A DNA stretch of 64,000 bases from Peronospora farinosa. Its lineage: Eukaryota; Oomycota; Peronosporomycetes; Peronosporales; Peronosporaceae. The stretch covers positions 124,001 to 188,000 of the forward strand of contig CANTFK010000766.1 of assembly GCA_947646735.1 (NCBI GenBank), written 5' to 3'. The notes beneath the pieces were generated by a model, which saw only the letters and a list, made by a program, of their open reading frames with translations, was not told the DNA's origin and ran no database searches. This document shows, one piece after another, positions 1 through 10,369 of the stretch. Made by a program: the position numbers and the translations under genes. How positions within the stretch are numbered: position 1 is the first letter of the stretch; every line of letters starts with the position of its first letter.

Positions 1-249
1 TTTTGTAAAGGCCAATGCCGTGTTACGCAGCATTTTTTTCAGGAAACAAGTCAAAATCATGACGTACACCTTTATCGGGAGGTCCTGCAGGGCACACCAC
101 GTTCTGAAATATCTTAGCTTAAGGATATTAGTGATCCGGTTTTTTTGTTTCAAGATAGATGATCCACCACGTACACTAAGTGCCGCCTTTGTATCTTCAA
201 GGACTGCCTCATCCACAAGCGATGATGAGGTCAGTCATGACCACCATAT

Positions 250-2280
250 TGGATAGATCACCTACCTTCAAGGCTGGAAGAAATCATCCACGGCGTCCTC
301 CCATTAGGTCGAACTCACCATCTACACCACCTTTCACTCCGTTGACCAGGGTGTACAGCTGTTCACTGGCATCACTACGTGATAAAACATACGCCTTGCG
401 TCTCGCAGCCGCCATCTGGCGACGCTGCCGTATCATTGACGAAACCGTACCTTTTAAAATACTCGGGATGTCATCATTCCCAAGGTCGATAGATTCCTCG
501 GCCTTAACCTGCTCTATACGAGAGCCGATGTCATTACCGACATCCAGTGCGTCATTGTCACAGGTGACTTCACTAACAAGGTCATCAACCTTAGCTTGCT
601 CTTTACAAGAGCCGATGTAATCAGCGACATCCAGTGTATCAATATACTATGAGTATCATTCAACGGAGTACGTGTCTTTCCACTAGGTGTCACTAAGCTA
701 TGCTCGGCACTATTATTGTTGACGTTGGAGTCTATCAACTCGACACTCCAATATCAAGCACACAAACTGACTCAATTAATGTATCGCGCCAATAACGCTT
801 CTGTTTTTTTAGGGAATGTGGGTTCATGAATCTACAAAGCTTCTCTAGGAACATTGCGCGTGGCAACTAAGATTTTGGATCTCCAATCGATCCATGGTTC
901 ATGGCGTTTTAGCCAGGACATACCGAGAACAAGATTATATCTCGAGTCCAAATCTAGGAAAAGACAGCGTTCAACGCTATTGAAGTATAATAACTTTACA
1001 CCTAAGTTCCACTAAGCTTTAGGAACGGTGACACGTAAACCTGTTGCGAGACGAAAGGTTATACTGTCGCCCTCTTGCGCTTGTAGCGCCTCAGCGTACA
1101 GATGACTCTCTTCAAGGGAACGATGTCGGACATAATTATCGACGCTCCTGAGTCGAATAAATATGACCATGGCTTTTCAAAACCTATAACGGTTGTCGAC
1201 ACAACCAACAAGCCTGGCTTGTATTCATGCTCCATGGAAGCTTCCACGGAGCCACCTAGGGCTAAGGCTTGTTTACCTCTACCTCCTTGAGGTTCAACAG
1301 AACTTAGTCTTTCACAATAGGGAGCCCCGCGCCTACTGGGAGCTGACGTTTTCCCCTGTCGTTCTCTCCTTTTGGCTAGGAGCAGGGTTACGGCTCTGTC
1401 GGTTCTGACATCTCTTTCGCAACAGATAGCTAGGGCGCAGGTGCCTATTGCTTCCGCACATGTAACATTTACGGATGTTATTTTGATGCTCTGCAGCTTG
1501 AAGCTCAACTTCTTCAGCATGGCTGAGGTCCATGGGTTCTGACCTATTGAAAGCATTTATATTGTGTCATGGCAGACGATAGCTAGCAAATTTGAAATTA
1601 AATTCAGCGTTAAACGCTATGCTCACTGCCTCTTCGAAAGTCGAAGGTTCTACACGAAAAACCATCATCCTGGCGACCCCAGTACGAAGTCCTTCCATAA
1701 AATGGTTACTCGGACTTCCTCTGCCAGAGTTCCTGCTGCATAGCAGCAATGAGAGTTCCCAACTATTAAACATAGTCCGACAATTCTTCCTTACCCTGTC
1801 GGGTAGATAAGAAGCGTGAGCGCACACGATAAGCCTGATTAGACGGTGCAAACACGCAAGTTAATTGCGTTTATTGCATATCCCACGTGGGAAATGCGGC
1901 ATTTACAGAGACATCGCTCGTTAGAGCCCACTCTCTAGCTCTTCCACCGAGCATAGAAATGTCCAAGCCAGCTCGTTGCTTATCTGACACAAGCATTAGG
2001 GCATCCATTGCCATTTTAATTTTTTGGATACAGAGGAGAAGATTTTCTCCCTCTTTCCCCTCAAAGGTTTAATGTTTTAAACGAGTGGGCGAGCCTTTGG
2101 CTCTGCATCGGGCACAGGAACCGGGATATACTGCGTAGCCGCAGCTGACGCTGACTGGTCGTGGACCTGCCCGAGTAGCGTTGCCTCATAACGCATGAAG
2201 GCCTATAGGCGAGCATTGAGGACCTCCGGGCCTTGGGCCAAAAGAGCCTCGATTTGATCGAGCCCAACGAACGCACATAA
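250..2280 (-). mobile_element. Decayed Ty3/gypsy retrotransposon (gag, protease, linker)
   Basis: Read on the minus strand from about 2280 downwards, the order is gag, zinc knuckle, aspartic protease, then an acidic linker, as in Ty3/gypsy elements. The gag remnant (about 1590-1720) has a capsid-like GLRTGV segment followed by EEAVSIAFNAE. Around 1440-1475 there is a zinc knuckle, CYMCGSNRH, whose last cysteine position reads tyrosine. The protease keeps LFDSGAS (about 1130-1165). Its C-terminal part is recognisable at about 910-950 as LVLGMSWLKRHEPW, which parallels ILGLPWLRRYEPW in the gypsy element at 11.9 kb. The frame is broken by stops and shifts throughout, no LTRs are recognisable and no reverse transcriptase is visible, so this is a dead fragment of a different subfamily from the 9.9-13.6 kb element. 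Its left boundary is uncertain. Confidence 0.75.
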
Positions 2281-2742
2281 TTTATCTAGTGCGAGTCGTT
2301 GCGCCTCAGAGAGGTGATTTTGACCCTCCATCCTCACAGAAGGTCAGTCTTAAAAAGTCAGGTGTAGGATTGACTACAGGTGCTACAAGTGTAGCGGAGC
2401 TACACAGCTCTAGACCAGAGGTAGACTTTTTAGGTTTAAAGCCTGTTACTTTTATAAATCTAACAGGCTTTTGACCATAAAAGTCGAGCTAAAAGTTGAC
2501 ACTAAGTCTTTTGATTAGCTCCTCAAAACTCATTAATAATAATTGTCGTATATTTTACGGACTGTCGCTGGCACCATGGAATATGTCTAAATATTGAGGT
2601 TTGTTATTTGACATCAGTGCCAGTGCTACAGAAGTCGTTTCATAGTTTACAACTGCGTCGAGTATGCTATTTGCAGCTAGTACACTGCGTTTCTTCAGTG
2701 CTGAGAAAAAAAACACTGATCAATGAGAATATAGTATACCCC

Positions 2743-2799
2743 GTTGTATCTCGATGATCTTGTAGTTTCCATGTAACTACAAGATCATCGAAATACAAC
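2743..2799. repeat. Inverted repeat (25-bp arms, 7-bp loop) at a duplication edge
   Basis: The arms 2743-2767 and 2775-2799 are reverse complements with one mismatch, separated by a 7-base loop. Only the right arm and what follows it are shared with the related segment at 9,385 onward. The left arm is therefore an inverted duplication of the edge of that shared segment, marking a rearrangement breakpoint. It could also fold as a hairpin if transcribed. Confidence 0.8.
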
Positions 2800-2919
2800 G
2801 TTCTCCTGAGGTGCGGTCGATGAATAATGTTGCGTATCATTAGTGGTAGTAAACACATAATAAGTTGTGTCGTTACTTGTTGCAGAATATATCATACTGA
2901 AGGCGACCAACTTGAAGTC

Positions 2920-3394
2920 TTGCTCCTTCGTTGTGGAATTACAACATCTTTCATCATGAAACCATCATGGCACTTGTCAGTGATTCTCGTACCCCTTAGT
3001 TGGCGTAGAATGTTGTCCGACTAACAGACCGACCTCTTTATAAGAAGTCAGCGAGGAGTTTTTTCGAGCTTTTGCTGATCACTTTAATCCGAAGGAGTGG
3101 GATTACATTCACGATATGGAGGACGAAGATACTCAAAATACCCGATTCTACCGATTATGGTCGCTCCAGGAGGCATACATTAAGGCGGTGGGCATTGGTC
3201 TGGGCTTCTTGATGTTACGAGCCGAATTTATTCGAAGGGATTCGGCCCGACGAGAGCTCATTTTGGATGGTCAGCGTTTTATTGACTGGCATTTCAAGTG
3301 TACACAGTTTAATTCGATGCATCTCGTGAGTGTTGCGTACGGGCCCTATTCGGCGATGTGGATGCCCGCGACTAGCAAGACAGGATACGAGTAA
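2920..3394 (+). pseudogene. 4'-phosphopantetheinyl transferase pseudogene, copy 1
   Basis: This is a remnant of a Sfp/AASDHPPT-type phosphopantetheinyl transferase, the enzyme that arms acyl-carrier and related proteins with phosphopantetheine. An HHE..IMALVSDSRTPLVGV segment (about 2950-3010) corresponds to the family SHHG...LVGVD region. After frame breaks it continues as EEFFRAFADHF and then WSLQEAYIKAVGIGLGF (about 3160-3210), which matches the hallmark W(S)LKEAYIKAxGxGL magnesium/CoA-binding motif. The block from 3116 to 3394 is open, but the VGVD aspartate reads as glutamate in the surviving frame and the linker between the two motif blocks is shifted. The region from about 2800 is duplicated at 9.4-13.9 kb. 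The same odd bases after VGV occur in both copies, so the damage probably preceded the duplication. Confidence 0.8.
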
Positions 3395-3589
3395 CATCCG
3401 AAGCTCCTTGTTCTCGGATGTTGACTCGTATTTTGTCTTGCTTACTACTGGTATCGAAGAATGCGAAGGAGGCGCAGAATGGAAACAATGGAGACTACAA
3501 GATCGACTTCAATTATCATAACGCAATTGCAAGCGTGCTGTATATAAACAGTCAAGAAGAATCTTAGTGTTTGTTCCCAAACAACTAGA

Positions 3590-4165
3590 TTACCGCAGCC
3601 CATGTTCAGCAGACGGCCTCCGGCCAGGATAATGACATCGTGGCCGTTTACAAAATGAAACGATTCACTTGTGGCTTAATGTTACGGCGCTTGGCGATCT
3701 CATTCAACCAGTCATGTCAATCTCATTGTCAAAATGACCAATGTTGCCGACGATAGTATTGATTTTATCTTGAGCATGTCCTTAGCCATGATAATGTCCT
3801 TGTTGCCCGTCATGGTGATAAAGATGTCCGCCTGAGAGACAACCGTCTCAAGACGTACCACCTAAAAGGCCTTTATGCACGCCTGAAGGGCGCAGACAGG
3901 GTCTACCTCAGTTACGTAGACTGCCGCGTCAGCGGCCTTCATCGTCTGAGCGCTATCCTTGCCGACGTCACCGAAGCCACAAATCACAATGCGTTTGCCA
4001 GCCAGCATGACGTCTGTGGCACGCATGATGCCATCAAGTAGTTATTGGCGTCAGCCATATGAATGTCAAGTTTAGGCTTGGTGTTTGAGTCATTCACGTT
4101 AATGACCGGGAGCAGTAAAGCGTTCCGTTGACGGCTCCGCCGCAGTCTTTGCCTGGACAGGTGGT
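3590..4165 (-). pseudogene. Adenosylhomocysteinase pseudogene, NAD-binding half
   Basis: Read on the minus strand, pieces of S-adenosyl-L-homocysteine hydrolase appear in order: LLLPVINVND (about 4100-4130), a degraded Rossmann segment equivalent to [15 protein letters not shown] (about 3970-4010), NTIVGNIGHFDNEIDM (about 3715-3765) and a glycine-rich segment equivalent to AEGRLLNMGC (about 3600). The enzyme clears S-adenosylhomocysteine in the methyl cycle. The frame changes repeatedly and contains stops, so it cannot make protein. The part of the enzyme that should precede it lies just beside it but on the other strand (4185-4375), so an inversion occurred about 4165-4185. Confidence 0.8.
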
Positions 4166-4184
4166 CCCTTAAAAAGGACTGGGA

Positions 4185-4375
4185 ATGCACTTGAAAGCCA
4201 TTACGTGGTCTTCAGATGACGGCATGGGTGACGGCCCAAGCAACATCGTGACGGTGGCGACATGACGCTTCTTATTCACCAGGGCTTTATAGCTGAGAAG
4301 CTCTGTCCTGAGAACGGCACGCTGCCCGATGCTGACGAATATAACTTCCTCACTCTCCAAACATTACTTTCGCTT
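4185..4375 (+). pseudogene. Adenosylhomocysteinase pseudogene, upstream fragment, inverted
   Basis: The plus strand encodes, with one frame shift near 4235, GDGPSNIV then GGDMTLLIHQGFIAEKL and ENGTLPDADEYNFLT. This matches the region of S-adenosylhomocysteine hydrolase just before the NAD-binding domain (GGD-TLLIHKG, acidic D-x-EY stretch). In an intact gene this block would lead into the VINVND segment that sits at about 4120 on the opposite strand. The head-to-head arrangement shows a local inversion. The fragment ends near the 3' end of the minus-strand glucanase pseudogene. Confidence 0.75.
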
Positions 4376-4403
4376 TCATGATTCGCTGAGCTGTCCATCG
4401 TGG

Positions 4404-6600
4404 TTACAGATGACCTCCAATAGGTGAATATTGGCGGCGCACACGAAGCTGACGCCAACGCACAACGCTAACGATCGCAGCGCCAACTGCTACCAGAGCA
4501 AGGGAAACGACATCCATGATGGTTGCAAAACTCCACTTCGCCGCTGACGCGAGTAAATGGTTTGGCTTCACCTTCTTGGACATTTGAGTATGCGAAGGGA
4601 GTAGAGATCGTCACGTGTAGCAGATGCCCAGTTCCACCGAAATCACACGTCGCGCCCTTTTCGCGGTTGAGATGCCAATACTGGTCAAATGCCCAGTCGC
4701 ATTGCTCTTCCAAGGTGTGGAAGCGCTTCTTGATGTCCGAGCAGTCGATCTCTGGGTAATTGCACGCAAATGCAAGACCGCTCTTGAGCTCAAATTCTTA
4801 AACACCGCGCTTTGCATGGCAAACAAAGTCACCACTATCCTCCTTCCTGCAAGCCGTCTCAATACCGTCATCGCTGTGGTACTTTGACACGTTCTTGGGG
4901 AATGCTCCCTGACGAACCAAGTCCAAGAAACTCCACTTTGTAGTGAATTTCTGTTTTAAAGTTCCAAAAGTACCACCCGTGACCAACAGCAACACCATTT
5001 AACTCTTTTAGAGTCAACGCCCTGGTTAATGCAGCGTCGTCATGCTGGTGAAAAAAGCTCTGACTGGTAACAGGGCACTTGCCGAACGACGGCCCACACA
5101 TGCCAGTGCTATATGGGCCTTGAATGGGCTTAGTCTCGTCCAAAGGAGTACCTGGAAACCGTCGCTAAGATACGTGCTGTTTATAGGACAGTCTACCATG
5201 TGGCATTGGACTTTGGGGAAGCCTGGCAAATTGTCATTGAATCCTATCAGCCACATTGCACTATTGTCCGTGCCGATCGACCACTCGCCTACAATAACGG
5301 GCATCATGGCATCTTCCATCTTGGTAATGACATACTTCTGCTGACAAGCGTTTGAAAAAAATCTTCAATCGTTCCAGGTGAATTCCAAGCTTGATAAATG
5401 TGCATGTCAAACGCGATATTGGGGCAGCCTAGGAGGAAATCAGCCCAGAATGCCAGTCCGAAACGAAATGAGTCGTGAATAATGAACTTCCACAAAAGTG
5501 CGAGAGCCTTTACTCGCTTGTACGACTTCCAATAGTATTCTTTAAGTACTTTAATAGGTGTAAATTTCCACGGTTCATTCACTGGCTTCATTCCCATTAT
5601 AGCTTCGTGTCCCTTGTAGCGATTAATAATTACTTCGACAACCACAATTGAATGGTTTAGGTTCGAGTAGTTAATGCTTGAATAATTGTGGTTTTCGACA
5701 TCAAAAGTACCAGCCCATTCGGCTTGACGAATAGGCCAATGCTCGAAAAGTAGTCGTTCTTAAAGGTTGCGTACTAGCAATGGACGTCCACTTGACAGAC
5801 ATAGACCTGCCACTGTTATCGAATCCATTCTGGGAATTAATGAGTCCATGCATATCCAATAGAATGTCGAGGCCGTACTTAAGTGCAAGGTCAGCGACAC
5901 GGTCGAGCGCATCGACGGCACCCGTTGTGCAGCCAGAAAAAGGTTCGTAAGGATTAAACATTCAGTCACCAACAGGAATACGAAGCGAATTGATACCTGC
6001 TGCAGCAAGTGCACCAATATCTTTCTCCGTGACCCAATTTTCATAATGAATACGTAGCTGTCGATTCGCTTCTTCCTTTCCAAGTGCCGTGCAGAACGTA
6101 TACGTATCCATTGCTGTTTTCTCAGGAGCTTTGTCTCCAAATCGTTGCTGCGTGTTCAAGAACTGGTAAAAAAGTGAAGGCGTAATCCATGGCTCTAATA
6201 CGGGCCAACCACCGAGATTTACACCACGAACTTGTTTATTTCAAGGCGTAGCATGCGTATCAAACGAGCACGTCTGGTCCGTATCGTTTGGCTTGAAGTT
6301 CTTAAACACATCACTGTCCTGGGCGAACATGGAGTCTTTGTCATGGTGCCAATACCATTTGTAATCCGGCAAGTCGGGCGTGTCCTGTGGACCCGGAGCA
6401 GACGTTAGCGTAGAAAGCGACTTGTCCGAAGACGCATCGGGAGCCGTCACGTCCTTTAATTGTAACACGGGCTCATCATGTGAGTCTTCTCTGCCATCGG
6501 GCAACATCTTGATTAAAAAAAACCGTTACTCGCAGCGACGTGTGGTTGAAGCGCAGCCACGACAAGCAACGCACTAGGCTGGTAGTCTTGTTCAGGTAAT
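4404..6600 (-). pseudogene. GH5 exo-1,3-beta-glucanase pseudogene with C-terminal X8-like and membrane segments
   Basis: The minus strand carries the remains of a large secreted glycoside hydrolase 5 (exo-1,3-beta-glucanase) that acts on cell-wall beta-glucan. In order: a hydrophobic stretch ALLVVAALQPHVAASNGFF (about 6520-6575) resembling a signal peptide, then DYKWYWHHDKDS; a stop at about 6240 just before QVRGVNLGGWPVLEPWITPS; the segment AAGINSLRIPVGD; DILLDMHG; the acid/base motif KPVNEPW (about 5570-5590); the nucleophile motif VIVGEWSIG (about 5285-5305); HGWYFWNFKTE (about 4935-4965); and a cysteine-rich X8-like end with DCSDIKKRFHTLEEQCDWAFDQYW (about 4670-4750). It closes with a membrane helix and a basic tail ending at 4404. 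At least five frame changes or stops separate these blocks, so the gene is dead although both catalytic glutamates remain recognisable. Confidence 0.85.
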
Positions 6601-7042
6601 TAACTGCATCAGGTCTCTTAAGAGTGGTTATAATTCTAGCCCTTTTCACAACCAGGATCTAGTCGGTCAAATTCGAAAGGTCAGAGTGATGGACGCCATG
6701 CTTGGCGGCGTACATTGTGGCGGCTTGGCTGGTGGATGGGGGTGAGAGCAGCAAGAGAGATGTGTGTAGAGGGAGAGGCCCGTTCAAATTTGACGAATGC
6801 CGCGGAAGCATCCGTCCAAGGTCTAAGCTTGCATCGAGCTAGCTCAAACCTTCCGGAAGGGCGTTGCCCCAGCCCGACCAGGATAACGAGAATATAGTAA
6901 GTTTAAATGGTCAACTCAAAACGGTACGTCAAGATCAAGCAGTAAAGCAAACAAATTTTATTACCAATGTATTGAAAGTCATGGATCCGCTTGTCAATGC
7001 TTGTAATAACTTCATTGACACCAGTTCGTACCTTTCATCTCG
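6601..7042. other. Intergenic, no gene seen
   Basis: About 440 bases lie between the glucanase pseudogene and the effector gene. I see no supported coding region, repeat or RNA here. Confidence 0.5.
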
Positions 7043-7841
7043 TCAAGTAAACACCATCAATTTCGTCGCGATTTCCTTCGTTTTTTTATTCTTAAAGGCC
7101 TTACTCAGCATAGTCAAAAGTTCATTATACTCGTATGATTGCTCCAAGACATTCACCATCTCCTTCCATTCTCCTCCCGGGTTCTTTAAAAATTCACATT
7201 GTATAGTCACATATTTGACCCACAACATAAAGTTAGGATCTTCTACTCCACGCTCTTTGAGTTTAAGGCTATCAAACACATATTTATAGGGACTTTCTTT
7301 CCGGTTTGTAAATCTTACAAACCCAAAATATATTTTTTTCGACAAGTCTTGCGTTTTTTTTTGAAAACCAATAGGATTTTTGCAGCATCCGTAGAAGGCC
7401 AGGAAAATCGTTTTTGTAGCGACGATCCAAATCTTTCGCAATATCCACATACATTTGAGCCTCACTGTGGCCTTCTATTGCCCGTTTCTGCTCCATAAGC
7501 CATAGATACGTCTTAAATTGGTTGGATTTAAGCACGTTTTTGTCTTCAAATTTTATGGCATTCAACAAATTGGTGATCACGTCAGCGGTAAAATCTTTTG
7601 GAGAAAGGGCGGCCACAAGTGCTTCATCGCTTTTTCCCGCTGAAGATCCAAAAGTTGCCTTTATAAAATTAGGTGCTCTCTCCTCTTCGGTTGTGTTCGC
7701 CCCATCTCGCAGAAACCGCCGGGGGGCGTGCTGATGAGACGGTGCTGGTCGCTCGAATGTCGAGCTCGATCTTGTTGAAGACGCATCAACATAGGCAGAG
7801 AGAGTGACAGCAGCCACTAGAAGCAGAGGGTACGTGCGCAT
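7043..7841 (-). pseudogene. RxLR-EER secreted effector with WY-type C-terminus, frame-shifted
   Basis: This is a candidate host-translocated effector. From the ATG at 7841 the first frame gives a signal peptide (residues 1-20, hydrophobic LLLVAAVTLSA), the RFLR motif at residues 42-45 and EEER at 52-55, the classic RxLR-dEER layout. It then runs as an alpha-helical domain to a stop at 7284. The downstream frame (about 7350 down to 7043) continues with a WY/LWY-style module: SPYKYVFDSLKL then PNFMLWVKYV and a final helical stretch. The two frames are joined across A-tracts on the coding strand (nine bases at 7354-7362 and seven at 7333-7339), the likely site of an indel. As written, the product would be a 185-residue protein lacking its C-terminal module. 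It lies among transposons and pseudogenes, as such effectors usually do. Whether the shift is natural or a consensus error is undecided. Function and host target are unknown. Confidence 0.85.
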
Positions 7842-9080
7842 GATTGATCGACTGCTTGAGGGCTATGAGAGAAAATTGCGAATGAATCTGCGTTGGCCGT
7901 TTCTTCGGTATTTCTTCTGATTGAATTGCAAAGCTTTTTTTTTAACTTTTGACTATACAAAATGCACCGGACGGAGTTTCGATGATGTGCAAACCGAATG
8001 TAGCTGCGGAGTATTACTCACAGTATCAGAGTATTCCTCTTCTTAAGTATTTTGATACAAAGGTCAGGACTGACAAGCTTTAGGTCAAACTACCTCTCAC
8101 CTAAGGCTTATCCGTCATACATGACAACTATCACATTTGTAAAGGCCGTTTACATCTGTAAAAATGTCATGACTCTGGACCACATGTCAGAGGCCAACCA
8201 GTGTATACGATTAATCTCTCGATGTGCTGTGTCATTTTTATGAGAGCTTTTTTGCCTTTCCATTCTTCACATATTCCTAGCAACTGAATTTTAAATCAAT
8301 GCCATCAGTAAACTAGCGCTGGCCTTCTTCGAAAGGCGCAGCATTTACAACTTCTCTCAGCCTGGTCTTTTTTTCGTACAGTCACATCGGCACGATTTAA
8401 TCGTAAAAAGCCAGCCCTTGCAAGCATTGTAGTCAATCCCTTCGATGTGCTATGGCATTTTTTATGAAAGCTGGCTTGCTTTTTTCAATACCACGTCTAT
8501 TTACAAATTTTTAGCTCCTCGACTCACTATAGACGAAATGCCGCTTGTATCGACATTACAGCGATCGAAAAACAGTAGCACCACAGTTATAGCAGCAGTA
8601 ACAGCAACAAACAAGTAAAAGACGAGTAGGATGCACTGTTAAATTTGACCTTCCTCAGTTGATTGGCACACGTAGTATCGAACAAAGATGAAACCGCTTC
8701 CTCTACTTACCGGGTCTCAGCGACAAACTACACCAATTTGCGACATGCACTCGATCCACTACCACCGCTGTATAGTACCTGCTATGGAAGCACGCCAGCG
8801 TCGTTATCTTCGGCTGGACTGCAAGTGACAGCCCACTGTAGATGTCACACCGTAAAGACACGTGGACAAGCAAATGATTGTCAACGTGTTTGACTTGAAC
8901 CAGCTGTTTCCAACTTGCGCCTTCGTGTAAATGTCAGCTGAGCGTGAGAAATAGTAACGCAATAAAGACATTTATCCTTCTCTCACAGCCAACCACCTCG
9001 TAATTCACATGACGCCACTACGGGCTTGATTGTTTGAGAGACTTAGTTGGATTACTCAAGTGTGCAAACGGTAGGACTTT
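7842..9080. other. Gene-free stretch upstream of the effector
   Basis: There is no convincing gene in this 1.2 kb. An imperfect short repeat (GATGTGCT.TG.CATTTTTTATGA-type) occurs at about 8220-8250 and again at about 8453-8483. Trinucleotide-rich DNA (CAG/CAA) lies at about 8570-8615. Confidence 0.4.
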
Positions 9081-9384
9081 TTCACTTCTGAACGTCTCTA
9101 TATTTTGGTTGTTTTAAGTGTTCAATGAAACACTTTTTTGACAAAGCCACTTCACTTATCGTCGTCCACTTCCATTTTCCTTTTTCCCATGTCACCATTA
9201 TACTGTCTTCGCTTCGTCGACGTCTCCAAATGAAATCCAACATCTTTTGCATTGACAACGTCTTATGCTCCAGCTCTCGGCGAATGGTAAAAGCAGGTGA
9301 CACGTTTTGTGTTTGCAAAGGATGAAAAGTTGACACTCGCGAGCCGTTTGCTGTAGCAGCAGCTCATCCATGAACCCATCCATG

Positions 9385-9872
9385 TAAACTACAAGATCAT
9401 CGAGATACAACGTTCTCCTGAGGTGCGGTCGATGAATAATGTTGCTTATCATTAGTGGTAGAAAAACACATAATAAGTTTTGTCGTTACTGTTGGAAGTT
9501 GATGTTGAAGATTATGAGTTCGATTAGCGGCAGCTGTCAATCTGGTCAGAGATAGTCAGTGCAAGATGGAAAAAGACAAGTTGGCCAGCACCAACTGACG
9601 TTTAGACGGTTGGAGCACAGTCTTTTAGGAGAACGAGTTGCTAGTAAGAATAAATACAGAATCTTATTGTTCACCTACCGCTTCCTTCTCGCAACACGCA
9701 TCTTGCCTACAGTTACTTGTTGCAGAATAAACCATACTGAAGGCGACCCACTCGAAGTCTTGCTCCTTTTCATTAAAAATACAACGTTTTCATTATGAAA
9801 CCATCGTGGCACTTGTCAGTGATTCTCGTACCCCTTAGTTGGCGTAGAATGTTGTCCGACTAACAGACCGAC
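9385..9872 (+). pseudogene. Phosphopantetheinyl transferase pseudogene, copy 2, 5' part
   Basis: From about 9385 the sequence parallels 2775 onward (the other copy). It includes the block at about 9715-9870 that corresponds to the HHE...MALVSDSRTPLVGV region of the transferase, with the same disabling bases after VGV as copy 1. It is interrupted by a 222-bp LTR at 9490-9711 and cut off at 9872 by the gypsy element. The rest resumes at 13,610. The segment upstream of the transferase homology has no recognised function. Confidence 0.8.
9490..9711 (+). mobile_element. Solo LTR, 222 bp, with GTTAC target-site duplication
   Basis: The element starts TGTTGG and ends CCTACA and is flanked on both sides by the 5-base direct repeat GTTAC (9485-9489 and 9712-9716). 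The sister copy of this segment (about 2865-2885) reads straight through with a single GTTAC, so it is the empty site. The TGTTGG start is common in Ty1/copia LTRs, but no internal domain exists to prove the family. Strand is arbitrary. Confidence 0.85.
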
Positions 9873-10322
9873 TGTAACGGGGTGAGCCCGTTACATAATA
9901 TTGACGCTTCATATAAGTGACAATAAGAATATTGTTATAACTCATAATATTTGACAATATTATATTTTCCTATAATATTGTCCCTAGATCTCCTTGAAGT
10001 TGGAGATGCCCTCTAATTGGTTAATATGGGTCACCATATCAACCAACGCGCTGACCAATGACCGATGGACGCGCGCAATGAGTGGAGGGAAAGTTGTCAA
10101 TATACATAGTTGTAGTTTAATATAGTTAACATAGGTTATAACAGATTAGTTGTATTAGACAGTTAACTATATTAAATACAGTTCTCTTATCCTCTATTGT
10201 CGTTTAGAAGTAAAACTTCCTCTGCCTCTTGTGTAAGATAGGTTTTGAGGCACCTGCTTTCACTGTCATCAGTGAAAGCAGACTATCCTGTAATCAGTAT
10301 AGTCGGAGGGTGCCCCATTACA
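9873..10322 (+). repeat. 5' LTR of gypsy element (450 bp)
   Basis: This complete LTR runs from TGTAACGGGG to CCATTACA. It contains AT-rich inverted repeats (ATATTG..CAATAT type, about 9930-9985) and is matched by the truncated 3' LTR at 13210-13609 and the inverted solo LTR at 14735-15191. Confidence 0.9.
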
Positions 10323-10324
10323 CC

Positions 10325-10333
10325 TGGTAGCAC
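10325..10333 (+). other. Putative primer-binding site (initiator tRNA-Met)
   Basis: Two bases after the LTR comes TGGTAGCAC. TGGTAGC is complementary to the 3' end GCTACCA found on many initiator methionine tRNAs, the usual primer for Ty3/gypsy elements. The match is short. Confidence 0.55.
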
Positions 10334-10369
10334 TTCGTGGTCCGTTCAGCGACCACCGCACCATCCGCT

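Noticed and set aside
180..620. Plus-strand 146-residue open frame
   Set aside because: It is the antisense of the minus-strand linker region of the decayed gypsy element, whose protein sense is better (DVADYIGS and DVGNDIGS repeats).
8570..8620. Minus-strand hydrophobic LLVFYLFVAVTAAITVVLLFF-like segment as a small membrane protein
   Set aside because: The encoding DNA is a CAG/CAA-rich repeat on the plus strand. There is no good start or conserved context.
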